Shown here: positions 45,993 through 57,000 of the stretch, in pieces | How positions within the stretch are numbered: position 1 is the first letter of the stretch | Layout of the letters: each line of letters begins with the position of its first letter | Assembly: GCF_027925305.1 (NCBI RefSeq) | Contig: NZ_BSDR01000001.1 | Coordinates: forward strand, 3,313,001-3,377,000 | Source: Desulforhabdus amnigena | GTDB lineage: Bacteria > Desulfobacterota > Syntrophobacteria > Syntrophobacterales > Syntrophobacteraceae | Length of the DNA stretch: 64,000 nt | Reading direction: 5' to 3' | Program-made: the position numbers and the translations under genes | The notes under the pieces: model-generated | Database searches by the model: none | Told to the model about the DNA's origin: nothing | The model's input: the letters and a program-made list of their open reading frames with translations, nothing else

Positions 45993-48344
45993 ATGAACAG
46001 ATCGAAAGTCGGAATCGGTTTTAAAATCTTTGTGGGCTTTGTTGCACTGGTACTCGTCGGTATCGGCATTGGAAGCTCGGGACTTTTTTCTCTCAATCGG
46101 GTCATCAAGGCTTCGGATCTGGAAAGTAAGGCCAATGAAGTGAAGATCAAGATTCTCGACGCGAGGAGGTTTGAGAAGAATTATATCATTCGAAAAGACG
46201 ACGAATCCTACAACAACCTGACTAAAACCCTGGATGAACTCGACCGGACGGCCACGGAGCTCAAGTCCCTAATGGGCTCGAATACGGCAGAAGATGAACA
46301 GATCCTCGAAGCGGGGAAAATATACAAGAGCGCGGCCCAGGAATTGAAGCGGCTGGAACAGGACGATGCCGCCATCCTGAAAGATCTCATAAAGACCGCC
46401 GGAGTCATTCGAACACTCTCGCAAAACGAGTCGGAAAAACAAGTGACGAAAACCAAAGAGATCATTCTGGATGCCAATGCAAAGACTCTAAAGGCGGAAG
46501 CTCTCAAAAGGGTGAAAGACGTTGTGGCCGTGGCTTACGATGTCCTGAAGTTCTATAATGAAAGGTCGATGCCGAAGGATGCGGCCTTGGAGGTTCTGCG
46601 CAATATGCATTTCGACGGCGATAACTACTTTTTTCTTGTTCAGGAAGACCTTACGCTGGTAGCTCACGGAGCGGATACCAAACTGGAGGGAATGGATTTC
46701 GGCAAAATTCAGGATAAAAAAACCGGGAAGACCTTTATGAAGGATGTGGTGGGGGACGCCATAAAAAATGGAGACTCCTTCACCGAGTATTTCTGGACGA
46801 AACCCGGGAAGGGAGATGCGATTTTTCCGAAAATAACCTACGCCAAATATTATAAACCCTGGGGGCTGGTCGTTTGCGCCGGGGCCTATACGGAGGATAT
46901 CGAAGCCGAAGTCGTCAAGACCGGTAAAATGCTCGAAGACGGTCTTTCAAAACTCCAAGAAGCGGAAGCGATCGACAGTCTGACCCTGGAAGCGCGGCTC
47001 AATGCGAACCAATATTATGCTTTCAGGCAGGATCCAGAAAAAGTTGGGGAAAGTCTCACCAAACTGAAAGGGCTGGCTAGTGTAACGGACGAAATAAAAA
47101 AACTGGCCGAATCTTATCTTTCAGGGTTCAACCAGTGCGTGAAAAACAATGAAAAGCGCACTCAGGCGATCGCTGAGATTATCGAAGCAGCGAGAAAGGT
47201 CTTGAGCAACACCGAAAAAATCGAAATGAGCGCCGTGGAAAAACTGGAGAAAAGCACTTCGGCGGAAAAAATGCTCATGATCCTCTTCATGGTAATCGGT
47301 GCTGCGGGAGGTTTGATCCTCGCCTTTTTCCTCACGAGGAGCATCACCAAACCGGTCAATCGTGCCATCGAGGGATTGCAGGAGGCCGCTGAACAGGTGG
47401 CCACCGCTGCGGGCCAGGTCTCCTCATCCAGCCAGCAGCTCGCGGAGGGATCCTCGGAACAGGCGGCAGCCATCGAAGAGACATCCTCCTCTCTCGAGGA
47501 GATGTCTTCCATGACCCGGCAGAACGCAGAGAATGCGGGGCAGGCCAATATCCTCATGGGTGAAGCGAAGAGTGTGATCGTTCAGGCAAATGCATCCATG
47601 GAGCGGTTGACCCATTCCATGGGGGAAATATCTTCCGCCAGTGAGGAAACGCAAAAAATCATCAAGACGATCGATGAAATCGCTTTTCAAACGAACCTCC
47701 TGGCGCTCAACGCCGCCGTGGAAGCGGCTCGTGCGGGAGAAGCCGGTGCGGGTTTTGCCGTGGTGGCGGATGAAGTGAGAAGCCTGGCTTTGCGTGCGGC
47801 GGACGCCGCAAAAAATACAGCGGACCTGATCGAGGGGACAGTGAAGACCGTTAAAGGAGGCACGGAGCTGGTGGGAAAAACCAGCATCGAATTCAATGAA
47901 GTGGCAAATACGGTTTCACGGGCGGGTGAACTGGTGGAAGAAATTGCCGCCGCGTCCAACGAGCAGGCTCAAGGGATCAGCCAGGTCAACCAGGCCGTAT
48001 CCCAGATGGACAAGGTCGTTCAGCAGAATGCGGCCACCGCCGAAGAATCCGCTTCGGCCTCCGAAGAGATGAGTGCACAGGCGGAGCACATGAAAGAATA
48101 TGTCATGGAGCTGGTCAGACTCACAGGAGCAGACATCAAAGAGGGAAGCATCGGAAAAAGATCCTTTAAATCTAAACTGTCGTCTTTGACGGCTAAAACT
48201 GTTGCAGCCAGGACATCGCATACACATGCAGGCAATGGGAACGGCAGGAGGGACGGGAACGGAAAAGCCCACCCCACCCAGACCGGCCGAGGAAAGCCCG
48301 AGGAATTGATCCCCTTCGACGAAGAAGATTTTTCCAATTTTTAG
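45993..48344 (+). CDS. Methyl-accepting chemotaxis protein with Cache inside an HBM-like domain
   Basis: A 783-residue chemoreceptor. TM1 lies near 10-32 and TM2 near 428-447. The periplasmic part shows a first helical half ([20 protein letters not shown] near 57-75, an HBM hallmark) and a Cache-like domain at about 170-310 ([19 protein letters not shown], then [18 protein letters not shown]). A second helical half follows ([17 protein letters not shown] near 332-348). HAMP and a standard signalling hairpin ([32 protein letters not shown]) come next. The C-terminus is a flexible tail without an NWETF-type pentapeptide. No che genes are adjacent. Confidence 0.92.
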   Translation: MNRSKVGIGFKIFVGFVALVLVGIGIGSSGLFSLNRVIKASDLESKANEVKIKILDARRFEKNYIIRKDDESYNNLTKTLDELDRTATELKSLMGSNTAEDEQILEAGKIYKSAAQELKRLEQDDAAILKDLIKTAGVIRTLSQNESEKQVTKTKEIILDANAKTLKAEALKRVKDVVAVAYDVLKFYNERSMPKDAALEVLRNMHFDGDNYFFLVQEDLTLVAHGADTKLEGMDFGKIQDKKTGKTFMKDVVGDAIKNGDSFTEYFWTKPGKGDAIFPKITYAKYYKPWGLVVCAGAYTEDIEAEVVKTGKMLEDGLSKLQEAEAIDSLTLEARLNANQYYAFRQDPEKVGESLTKLKGLASVTDEIKKLAESYLSGFNQCVKNNEKRTQAIAEIIEAARKVLSNTEKIEMSAVEKLEKSTSAEKMLMILFMVIGAAGGLILAFFLTRSITKPVNRAIEGLQEAAEQVATAAGQVSSSSQQLAEGSSEQAAAIEETSSSLEEMSSMTRQNAENAGQANILMGEAKSVIVQANASMERLTHSMGEISSASEETQKIIKTIDEIAFQTNLLALNAAVEAARAGEAGAGFAVVADEVRSLALRAADAAKNTADLIEGTVKTVKGGTELVGKTSIEFNEVANTVSRAGELVEEIAAASNEQAQGISQVNQAVSQMDKVVQQNAATAEESASASEEMSAQAEHMKEYVMELVRLTGADIKEGSIGKRSFKSKLSSLTAKTVAARTSHTHAGNGNGRRDGNGKAHPTQTGRGKPEELIPFDEEDFSNF

Positions 48345-48380
48345 TGAGTTTTTAGGGAGTGAGTCGCTGTTAAAATCCCC

Positions 48381-48496
48381 ATTTACCACGGAGGCACAGA
48401 GATCACAGAGCAATTCCATAGGAATTCCAGAATATTCTCTGTGCCCTCCGTGTTCTCCGTGGTGAATAACGGCGTATTGGAATCCGCCAACTCCCT
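48381..48496 (-). repeat. Dispersed repeat, family B, inverted copy
   Basis: TTTACCACGGAGGCACAGAG ... CTCCGTGGTGAATAACG, ending TTGGAATCCGCCAACTCCC. It is the reverse complement of the copies at 30233 and 57195. Confidence 0.75.
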
Positions 48497-48507
48497 TGTG
48501 GGAAGGG

Positions 48508-48894
48508 TTATTTTTTTTGCTTCAGCAAGGCTTCGAGACCGGCGAATGCCTTGTAGGTGGTGGTCGGCTTTTTCTCCTCATCTCCCGGCGTCGGTGCATC
48601 GTAATACTCCGAGTTCAGATCCCGGGAGTGCTCATTGTCGTGACAATAGAGGCAGAGGAGCTCCCAGTTGCTGCCGTCGGGCGGGTTGTTGTCGTGATTG
48701 TGGTCTTTGTGGTGTACCGTGAGCTCGCGAAGCTTCTTGCCCGAGAATTCCCTCCCGCATCGCGCACAGATGGGCGGGAAAATCTTCATCGCCTGCTCGC
48801 GGTAACTCTTTTCCCGGCGCTCCCGGTTGCGCAGGGCCTCCGCAATGACCTCGTCCAGATTGCTCCCTTCGGTTGATGTTTTTTTCTGTGGCAT
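48508..48894 (-). CDS. HNH endonuclease, YajD-like
   Basis: A 128-residue HNH-family nuclease. The zinc-binding and catalytic core is ICARCGREFSGKKLRELTVHHKDHNHDNNPPDGSNWELLCLYCHDNEH. It has a CxxC pair, HHKDHN with the catalytic His, Asn in NWELLC, and a second CxxCH, as in small YajD-type or McrA-like HNH proteins. The N-terminus is charged and the last 30 residues are Lys/Glu-rich. It follows the RND pump gene on the same strand 16 nt downstream, though a functional link is doubtful. Function may be DNA repair, restriction or phage-derived. Confidence 0.85.
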   Translation of the reverse strand: MPQKKTSTEGSNLDEVIAEALRNRERREKSYREQAMKIFPPICARCGREFSGKKLRELTVHHKDHNHDNNPPDGSNWELLCLYCHDNEHSRDLNSEYYDAPTPGDEEKKPTTTYKAFAGLEALLKQKK

Positions 48895-48909
48895 ATTCAG
48901 TTCCTCCAG

Positions 48910-51900
48910 TTACTTGATCCCGGTTTCTTTAGACGCTAAATCCTCCTCGTCCTCTGTGTCCCCTTTGCCTTTCCGCCGAATCCACCATTCGCTCAACTGC
49001 TGAAGGATCACGAAAAATACGGGAACGAAAAGGACCGTCAGCAAGGTGGAGGCGAACATGCCGCCCATGACCGCCGTTCCCAGCACCCGACGACTGGCAG
49101 CACCGGCTCCGGTGGCCAGCGTCAGCGGCAACACTCCTAAAATGAATGCAAAGGACGTCATGAGAATCGGCCTGAGCCTTCGACGTGCCGCTTCGATGGC
49201 TGAATCCGTAATGGAATGCCCGGCGGCGCGCATGTCTCTCGCAAAATCGACAATCAAGATAGCGTTTTTACTGGACAAAGCAATGAGCAACACGATTCCG
49301 ATCTGGGTATAGATATCGTTGCTGTACCCACGTGCCGCCAGAGCCAGTACGGTCCCAAGCATCGCAAGGGGCACGGCCAGAATGACGGCGGCGGGGCTGG
49401 CCCAGCTTTCATACTGTGCGGACAGTACCAGGAACACAAACAGCACCGACAGCACAAAAACGATGATGGCCTGGTTACCCACCAGTTTTTCCTGATAGGA
49501 TTGGCCCGTCCATTCAAAACCCATGTCCGGAGGCAGCTTTTCCGACGCCATCTGTTCCATGAGCTCGAGAGCTTCGCCGGAGCTGAACCCGGGGGCCGCC
49601 TGACCGCTGATGACCGCAGCAGGGTAAAGATTGTAAAGGGTGACCAGGAACGGCGTGTTGGCATACTCCACATCGATCAGAGTGCCGAGGGGCACCATTT
49701 CGTTCCTGCTGTTGCGTGCGTAGAGGCGGCGAATGTCTTCCGGCTGCATGCGGTATGGGCGGTCGGCCTGGACGTACACCTGGAAGGTCCGTCCGAATTT
49801 ATTGAACTGGTTCACAAAGAAGGAACCGAGATAGGACTGGAGTGTACCGAAGACGTCACTTACCGGTACATCGAGGGTTTCCGCCTTGGTCCGATCCACA
49901 CGAGCGAGAATCTGCGGAACATTAGGGCTGAAGGATGTGGCCATGCGGGTCAACCCCGATTGAGAGTTGCCGTCGCGAATGATCTCGTTCACCATCTGTC
50001 CGAGCTTTTGAAAGTCGAAGTCGCCCCCGCGAAGCTCCAACTGCATCTGAAATCCCCCCGCAACGCCCAAACCCTGGATGGCCGGAGGCATGAACACGAA
50101 AACAAAAGCATCCTTGATTTTGGATACCTTTTTCTGCAGTTGATCCGCAATGCGTTCGGCGCTTTGACTGCTGTCGCGTTCGTCCCAATCTTTGAGTGGA
50201 ATGAAAGTTACGGCGGCATTGGGGAGGCTCGAAAAATTGTCGAGAATGGAAACCCCGCCGATGGTGACCCAGTCCGCCACCCCAGGAGTGCTGCCGAGGA
50301 TTTCATTCAGTTGCTTCGTGACCTTGTAGGTGCGTTCCAGGGATGCCGCGTCAGGAAGAAGCGTTCCGGCGATGAGGTATCCCTGATCTTCCATGGGTAA
50401 AAAACCGCGGGGCAGTTGGGTGAATCTCCAGCCGGTAAAAGCGATCAATGCAATAAATACCAGAATCATTGGAAAGCAATGCTTCACCATCCATCCCACT
50501 ACACGGGTGTAAAGCTTTTCTCCTATTCCGTACACGTAGTTGAAAGTGCGAAAAAATATGTTGAGCCTGGCTTTCTGGGGCCGCAGATAGACGGCGCACT
50601 GTGCGGGTTTCAGAGTGAGAGCGTTGATGGCGCTGATGAAAGCGGTGGAAGCTATGACCAGTGCGAACTGGCGATAGAGCTGTCCGGTGACTCCTGGAAT
50701 GAACGCTGCCGGCAGGAACACGGACATGAGCACGAAGGTGATGCCAAGAATAGGGCCTGCCAGTTCCCTCATGGCCTCGATGGTCGCGCCCTTGGGCCGC
50801 ATTCCCTGTTCGATGTGGTGGGCGGCCCCTTCCACGATGACGATGGCGTCGTCCACGACGATCCCGATGGCGAGCACCAGCGCGAACAGTGTGATCATGT
50901 TGATGGTGAAACCCAGCGCCGCCATGGCAATGAAGGCGCCGATGATGGTCACCGGCACTGTGGTGGCTGGAACCAGCATGGCGCGCCAATCCTGCAAAAA
51001 GACCATGATGACGAGAAGCACCAGGAGCGCGGCTTCCAGAAGAGTCTTATACACTTCGTCAATGGACGACTTGACGAATTTGGTCGTATCGAAGGGTATA
51101 TCATACTGCATTCCTTGCGGAAAACTCCGGCTGAGGGAATCCATGGTGTTGCGCACTTCCCGGGCGACATCGAGAGCGTTGGCTCCAGGAAGCTGGTAGA
51201 TGGCGATGCCGGCAGAGGGCTTGCCTCCCTTTTCGGAGAACTGGCTGTAGGTCTGAGCGCCGAGTTCCACTCGAGCGATATCCTTGATGCGTACGATGCG
51301 CGCCGATTCTCCCGTTTCCGATTTGACGATGATATTTTCGAATTCTTCGACTTCCTGTAACCGTCCGCCCACACTGATGGTGAACTGAAAGGCCTGATTG
51401 GGCGACGCCGGGGGACTGCCGATCTGGCCTGCCGGCACCTGGATGTTTTGCCCTTGAATGGCTCGAATGACATCTCCTGGAGTGAGGTTGAGGTTTTGCA
51501 GGGCGTTGGGATTCAGCCAGACGCGCATGCTGTAAGAGCCGATGCCGAAGATGAAGACATCTCCCACGCCGGGCGTCCGGGCAAGGACGTCTTTGAGGTG
51601 AATGAGCGCATAGTTGCTGAGAAATAGGCTGTCGTAGCGGTTGTCCGGCGAGGTGAGTGTGATCACCTGCAGAATGGAGGTGGATACTTTGCGTGTGGTG
51701 ACGCCCTGCTTCTGAACTTCCTGGGGCAGGAAGGGCGTAGCCGTAGAGACGCGGTTTTGTACCTGCACCTGGGCCATATCCAGGTCGGTGCCGATCTGAA
51801 AGGTCACCACCAGTTTGTAGGAGCCGTCGCCGGAGCTCGTGGATTGCATGTAGAGCATATTTTCGACGCCGTTGACCTGCTGTTCGATGGGCAGGGCCAC

Positions 51901-52083
51901 TGTGTCGACGATGGTTCTGGCGCTGGCTCCCGGATAAATCGTGCTCACCTGCACCGTGGGCGGTGTGATCTCGGGATAGCGCGTCACTGGAAGCCGCAAA
52001 AGGGCCACTACACCCAGGATCATGGTGAGGATGGCGATCACATTTGCAAATATGGGGCGTTCAATGAAAAACGAGGATATCAT
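48910..52083 (-). CDS. RND multidrug efflux transporter, HAE1 family (AcrB/MexB-like)
   Basis: A 1057-residue inner-membrane proton-driven pump of the AcrB type. The N-terminus, FFIERPIFANVIAILTMILGV, is the first helix. PVTRYPEITPPTVQVSTIYPGA opens the porter domain. TM4 carries the proton-relay Asp pair in GIVVDDAIVIVEGA, and the partner Lys lies in SSKNAILIVDFARDMR. Internal duplication and length are normal. The membrane fusion protein gene precedes it by 43 nt, and no outer-membrane channel gene follows, so a TolC elsewhere is probably used. Confidence 0.95.
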   Translation of the reverse strand: MISSFFIERPIFANVIAILTMILGVVALLRLPVTRYPEITPPTVQVSTIYPGASARTIVDTVALPIEQQVNGVENMLYMQSTSSGDGSYKLVVTFQIGTDLDMAQVQVQNRVSTATPFLPQEVQKQGVTTRKVSTSILQVITLTSPDNRYDSLFLSNYALIHLKDVLARTPGVGDVFIFGIGSYSMRVWLNPNALQNLNLTPGDVIRAIQGQNIQVPAGQIGSPPASPNQAFQFTISVGGRLQEVEEFENIIVKSETGESARIVRIKDIARVELGAQTYSQFSEKGGKPSAGIAIYQLPGANALDVAREVRNTMDSLSRSFPQGMQYDIPFDTTKFVKSSIDEVYKTLLEAALLVLLVIMVFLQDWRAMLVPATTVPVTIIGAFIAMAALGFTINMITLFALVLAIGIVVDDAIVIVEGAAHHIEQGMRPKGATIEAMRELAGPILGITFVLMSVFLPAAFIPGVTGQLYRQFALVIASTAFISAINALTLKPAQCAVYLRPQKARLNIFFRTFNYVYGIGEKLYTRVVGWMVKHCFPMILVFIALIAFTGWRFTQLPRGFLPMEDQGYLIAGTLLPDAASLERTYKVTKQLNEILGSTPGVADWVTIGGVSILDNFSSLPNAAVTFIPLKDWDERDSSQSAERIADQLQKKVSKIKDAFVFVFMPPAIQGLGVAGGFQMQLELRGGDFDFQKLGQMVNEIIRDGNSQSGLTRMATSFSPNVPQILARVDRTKAETLDVPVSDVFGTLQSYLGSFFVNQFNKFGRTFQVYVQADRPYRMQPEDIRRLYARNSRNEMVPLGTLIDVEYANTPFLVTLYNLYPAAVISGQAAPGFSSGEALELMEQMASEKLPPDMGFEWTGQSYQEKLVGNQAIIVFVLSVLFVFLVLSAQYESWASPAAVILAVPLAMLGTVLALAARGYSNDIYTQIGIVLLIALSSKNAILIVDFARDMRAAGHSITDSAIEAARRRLRPILMTSFAFILGVLPLTLATGAGAASRRVLGTAVMGGMFASTLLTVLFVPVFFVILQQLSEWWIRRKGKGDTEDEEDLASKETGIK

Positions 52084-52089
52084 CTAATG

Positions 52090-52129
52090 ATCTCCGTGTC
52101 TCCGCGGTTAATGTGACAATGTCGCATTA
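52090..52129. repeat. Partial family B repeat between the efflux genes
   Basis: ATCTCCGTGTCTCCGCGGTTAATG then TGACAATGTCGCATT, closely similar to the end of the copy at 30233-30350. It includes the stop codon region of the adaptor gene. Confidence 0.55.
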
Positions 52130-53332
52130 AGAGGCATCCTCTTTCTTTTCCGTCTGCTTTTCGTTGCTGGATTCCACAGGCGTCACCTTGGCCCCGGGCC
52201 GCGCTCTCTGGGCGCCGTAAACCACCACTCGTTCCTCTTTTTTGAGACCCTCTTCAATCACCCGCAAATCATCTACCTGGCGCCCCAACTGGACGGTGCG
52301 CTGCTCCACGACATTTTCATTGTTCACCACCAGCACGTAGTGTCTTCCCTGATTGATGCCAAGCGCCACCTCCGGTATCAGAAGGGCTTTCTTATCTACG
52401 GCCACGGGTATTCGCACTGCGGCATACATGCCCGGCAGAAGAGCAGGGACATTGTTCATGACAGGATTGGGAAATACTCCACGCAGAAGGAGCGTGCCGG
52501 TGGTCTGGTCAACTTCAGTGGAGGCGAAATCGATGTATCCTTCGTACGGATAGCCTTTTTCCCCTTCAATACTGAGGAAAACGGGAACGGGCTTGTCCCT
52601 GCGGTTGGGTTCGCCGGCCTGCCAGGTTTGAGCCAGCAAGCGGGCCAGGTCGCGTTCGTTCAGAGTAAAATAGGCGTAAATGGGATCGAGCCGGTATAGG
52701 GTGGCAAGTTTCGTGGGACTTCCCGAGCCGACCAAGTTTCCGGGGTCTTCCAATCGTCTGCCGATACGTCCCTTAAAGGGTGCGGTGATTCTTGTGTAGC
52801 CGAGATTGATCTGCGCCAGTTTGAGGTTGGCCTGGGCCTGGTTGAGCGCTGCCTTGGCCGCATCGCTTTCCGACTGCCATTTTTCCACTTCCGACTGGGA
52901 AGTGGCGTTCTGTTTGATGAGGCGAAGCTGACGGGCGTATTCCTGTTGGGCGCGGTCCATGGTGGCCTTTTGTTGTTCCACGTTGGCCTGGGCCAGTTGT
53001 ACTCTGGCTTCATACGGTTGCGGTTCGATCACGAAGAGCAACTGCCCTTTGTCCACCACGTCTCCGTCTTTGAATTCGATGCTCTTGAGAAAGCCTTCTA
53101 CCCGCGCCACCAGGTCGACTTTCTCGTAGGCCTGAAGATTTCCCGTGAGATCCAGATATTCGGTGACGGCTTTCTGAATTGGCCGGGTGACATTGACCTC
53201 CGGGGGAGGAGGAGGAACATACTTATTTTCCTGGCTGCTGCACGCGGCAACCAACAGCACAAGGGAGATCAGCCAGGCCCACGCCGCAAGGGACGTCGAA
53301 AACTCATGCCGGATTCTGTTTGTCATGCACAT
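52127..53332 (-). CDS. RND efflux membrane fusion (adaptor) lipoprotein, AcrA-like
   Basis: A 401-residue periplasmic adaptor. It has a lipoprotein signal with lipobox LLVAAC (Cys near 31), and the lipoyl half RVEGFLKSIEFKDGDVVDKGQLLFVIEP. A coiled-coil hairpin follows (QLAQANVEQQKATMDRAQQEYARQ...), then the second lipoyl half GRIGRRLEDPGNLVGSG. Beta-barrel and membrane-proximal domains end VVYGAQRARPGAKVTPVE. It partners the RND pump gene downstream. The start at 53332 or 53326 is undecided; both ribosome sites are weak. No local repressor gene is seen. Confidence 0.94.
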   Translation of the reverse strand: MCMTNRIRHEFSTSLAAWAWLISLVLLVAACSSQENKYVPPPPPEVNVTRPIQKAVTEYLDLTGNLQAYEKVDLVARVEGFLKSIEFKDGDVVDKGQLLFVIEPQPYEARVQLAQANVEQQKATMDRAQQEYARQLRLIKQNATSQSEVEKWQSESDAAKAALNQAQANLKLAQINLGYTRITAPFKGRIGRRLEDPGNLVGSGSPTKLATLYRLDPIYAYFTLNERDLARLLAQTWQAGEPNRRDKPVPVFLSIEGEKGYPYEGYIDFASTEVDQTTGTLLLRGVFPNPVMNNVPALLPGMYAAVRIPVAVDKKALLIPEVALGINQGRHYVLVVNNENVVEQRTVQLGRQVDDLRVIEEGLKKEERVVVYGAQRARPGAKVTPVESSNEKQTEKKEDAS

Positions 53333-54020
53333 CGCTTAAGATCTCCTAACCGTCAGGTGTCTGCGACAAAACATCGAAGGGATTTACAGGGGACGTTGGA
53401 ACTTCCGCCTGGCCCAGGGGGACCTGCCCTGTGGGCTTGCTCCGCCATGATTTCTTGAGCTTTGGAAGGAATAAAATCGGGTTCTTCGTGGATATCACCA
53501 CCGCTGCCCGCTGTGTAGTAGAGGTGGATTGATCGCCGAAGAACATAACATCGGGCAGCGGTGGGAGCATCTCCCCTCAGTGCAGTATGTTCAACAAGTT
53601 GTTTATACACTTTTAAGTGCTTCTGCAACAGGGATCAAACAACATCGACCTGTTCCCAATGAGCCAAAGCTCCTCAAAAGGATCCAAATCACGATTTTTC
53701 CGGCCATCAGCAATTCTCATTTTGAAAAACCTATACCCCCCTGCCCCCCTCGAGAGGGGAATTTTTAGGCTAAAGTCCCCCTTTGAAGGGGGATTGAGAG
53801 GGATGTCGGAAATGCGAATATCATGAGAGCCATCCAAAATAAGAATTGCTGCCCGGCCATGGTTCCAGGTTGAAAGTGACGTGCAAATGAAATAATTAAG
53901 GCTTTTTGTGCTTTCATCCGATACTGGGTAAGTTACTGAGAGAATCTATTCACATGGGTTGATATCTGTTCCAAACCATCACCATTAGTAGAGCGTTACA
54001 GATCAGATTGGGTTTCCATT
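53333..54020. other. Intergenic 690 nt with family A repeat; no recognised gene
   Basis: A 91-residue frame at 53353-53628 on the minus strand has no recognisable domain and overlaps a second open frame, so it is not called. A family A repeat in two halves lies at 53734-53803. The remaining part presumably carries promoters for both flanking genes. Confidence 0.5.
53734..53803. repeat. Dispersed repeat, family A, double copy
   Basis: CCCCCCTCGAGAGGGG then CCCCCTTTGAAGGGGG about 33 nt apart; both are family A palindromes. Confidence 0.6.
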
Positions 54021-57000
54021 ATGAAATTGAGAAATAAGACCTCTTTACTTCTTGCCGTTATCATCCTGACAGTTCTCAGCGCTATGGGCTTTTTTTACCT
54101 TCGCTTTCTGGAGAAGGCTATCGAGAGCTCCATCTTCGCCGGCCTCAGTGGTGTTTCCAGCACCTCTGCCGAAGCCGTGTCAAAATTTCTGCAAGTCAAT
54201 CTTCGGGATGCTCAGGTGATTGCTTCCGGCATTCCCAAAGGTATTCTGGAAAAACAGGACAAAAAAGGGATGCAGGAATATCTGCGGGAAGTGATGGAGG
54301 TCTACCCTCAGTTCAGCAATGGAATTTTTATTCTTGACTCTAAAGGAACACATTGGGCCGATTACCCTCCCCACCCTGAATTGTACGGTATGTCCCGATC
54401 CTTTCAGGAATACTTTATTCGCACCATGCAGGAGCAAAAGGGGGTGGTTTGTCCTTACCGGTCAGGAAGGACGGGGGAACCCGTCCTGACTTTCACTGCC
54501 CTCCTGAGAGGGGCTAAAAATGAAGTATTGGGCATGGTGGGATGTTCCGTGCAGCTTTTGCATCCCGATGCACTGGAAGGAATTCGAAAAACGAAAATCG
54601 GTAACTCCGGATATATCTATATCTTCGATACTTCCAGGCTGATGATCCTGCATCCCGATAAGAAGAGAATACTTCAAAGAGATGTGCCTACCGGTCGAAA
54701 CCGGCTTTTTGACAGGGCCATCGAAGGATTCGAAGGAGTGGGGGAGACCATCAATTCCCGCGGAACGGAAATGCTGCTTTCCGTCCAGCATATCCCCGGG
54801 TCGAACTGGATCATTGGAGCGCAGCAACTTAGAACGGAGGCTTTCGCTCCCATTCGGCAGGCCCGCTTTCTGATTCTCATCAGTATTCTTTTTGCCGTAG
54901 CGACTGCGGTGGGGATCGGTTTCCTGGCGGTGCGGAGAATCACGGCTCCCCTCGAGAAACTCAGAGGGGCAGCGATGCAGTTAGGGCAGGAAGCCCAGTT
55001 CGCCTCTTCAGAGTCCCAAAAAATACATGGAAATTTTGTGGAAGAACTGAACCGTATCGAAATGAAAGATGAAGTCGGAGAACTGGCGCGCGTCTTTCTG
55101 GAGATGTTCCAAAAACTGGATCAGAGTTTCGCGCAGCTCAGGAATTCGGCAAGGGATTTGCGGCACCAAAACGAATACCTGGAGGCCATACATGAAACCT
55201 CGCTTGGGTTGCTCAGGCGGTTGGATGTGAGCGACCTGCTCGAGGCCATTTTAATCAGGGCGGGGGCTCTCGTTGGATGCCCCAATGGATATCTCTGCCT
55301 GTATCAGGCAGAGGGAAATTTCCTGGAAATGCAAGTGGGTATCGGCGTATATGAAAAAAGCGTAGGTTTCCGGTTAACCCCGGGGGAGGGTTTATGTGGA
55401 AAGGTGTGGCAAACCGGCCGGCCCATGGTGCTGGAAGATTACAAGAAATGGCCGGCACGACTGCCCGACAGTGCGTTCGATGAACTGCGGGCGGTTGTGG
55501 GGATACCGCTCAAGTCGGAAACACAGGTCTTGGGTGTCATAGGACTTGCCCATGTTGAAGAAGAGAGGCGGTTTAGGGAAGAAGAGGTCCTCCTGCTCAG
55601 CCGATTTGCCGAACTGGCCTCCATCGCTCTCGATAATGCCAGGCTTTACGCTGAACTGCAAAAAGAGCTCGATGAGCGCAAAAAGATGGAGAGGGCTCTC
55701 AAAGAATCCCATGAAAGATTCGTGACAGTGCTGGACGGCATGGATGCGGATATTTATGTCGCTGACATGAAATCTCATGAAATCCTTTTTATGAATAAAC
55801 ATATGGCGCGAACCTTCGGTGAAAATCTCGTGGGAAAGATTTGCTGGCAAGTCTTCCGCGGAGAATCGAGCCCGTGCCGACACTGCACCAACGACCGATT
55901 GATGAACGACGCTGAACATCCTGCAGGTGTGTGCGTATGGGAATCCCAGAATCCTGTTACCGGCAACTGGTATCTCAACTATGACCGTGCCATCAAATGG
56001 GTGGATGGACGTTTTGTGCGCCTGCAGGTTGCTACGAACATCAATGAACGCAAAAAAATGGAAGAAGAGAGCCTGAAGTCCCAGAAACTTGAATCCCTGG
56101 GGGTGCTCGCAGGGGGGATCGCTCATGACTTCAACAACCTCCTCACTGCCGTGACGGGTAATATCTCTCTTGCAAAAACATATGCTCCCCTGGATACACC
56201 CTTGATGGAGCGGCTGGAAGAGGCGGAAAAGGCATCCGTGCGGGCAAAAGATCTCACTTTTCAGCTGCTGACTTTCGCCAAGGGGGGGGCTCCCGTCAAG
56301 CAGGTCACTTCCCTCAAGGGAGTGATCGAGGATTCCTGCCGGTTTGCACTCCCGGGATCGAAGTGCAAATGTCTGATCGATGTTCCAGAGGACCTGTGGT
56401 TAGTGGATGCGGATGCCGGGCAGATTTCTCAGGTGCTCCACAATCTTTTGCTGAATTCGGAGCAGGCCATGCCGGGCGGCGGGAATATAGAGGTGAAGGC
56501 TCAAAACGTTACTCTCGATGCGTCTCGGGATCTGTCTCTACCTCCCGGAGACTACGTGAACATTTCCGTTTCGGATAATGGGGCCGGAATTGAAAAAGAA
56601 CACCTCTCCAAGATATTCGACCCCTATTTTACCACTAAACTTCATGGAAACGGGCTCGGCCTCGCTACGGTCTACTCTATTGTCAAGAAGCATGAGGGGC
56701 ATATTACCGTTCAATCCCAAAGGGATATCGGTACAACTTTTAGCGTTTTTTTGCCTGCTTCCAAAGAGCACGGGCATGAGAGGAAGAAGGTGCAAAATGC
56801 GGGACTTACAGGGGGACAAGGCCGGATATTGCTGATGGATGATGAAGAGATTGTAAGGGACGTGACCAGTCTCATGCTTCGGTCCATGGGGTATGAAGTG
56901 GAGCATGCGGAAGACGGTGAGGAAAGTATCCGCATGTTCAAAGCCGCTATCGAATCAGGAAAACCCTTCGATTCCGTAATCATGGACCTTACGATTCCCG

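Noticed and set aside
53353-53628. A 91-residue frame upstream of the efflux adaptor
   Set aside because: No domain, no clear ribosome site, and a competing frame overlaps; it could be a remnant.
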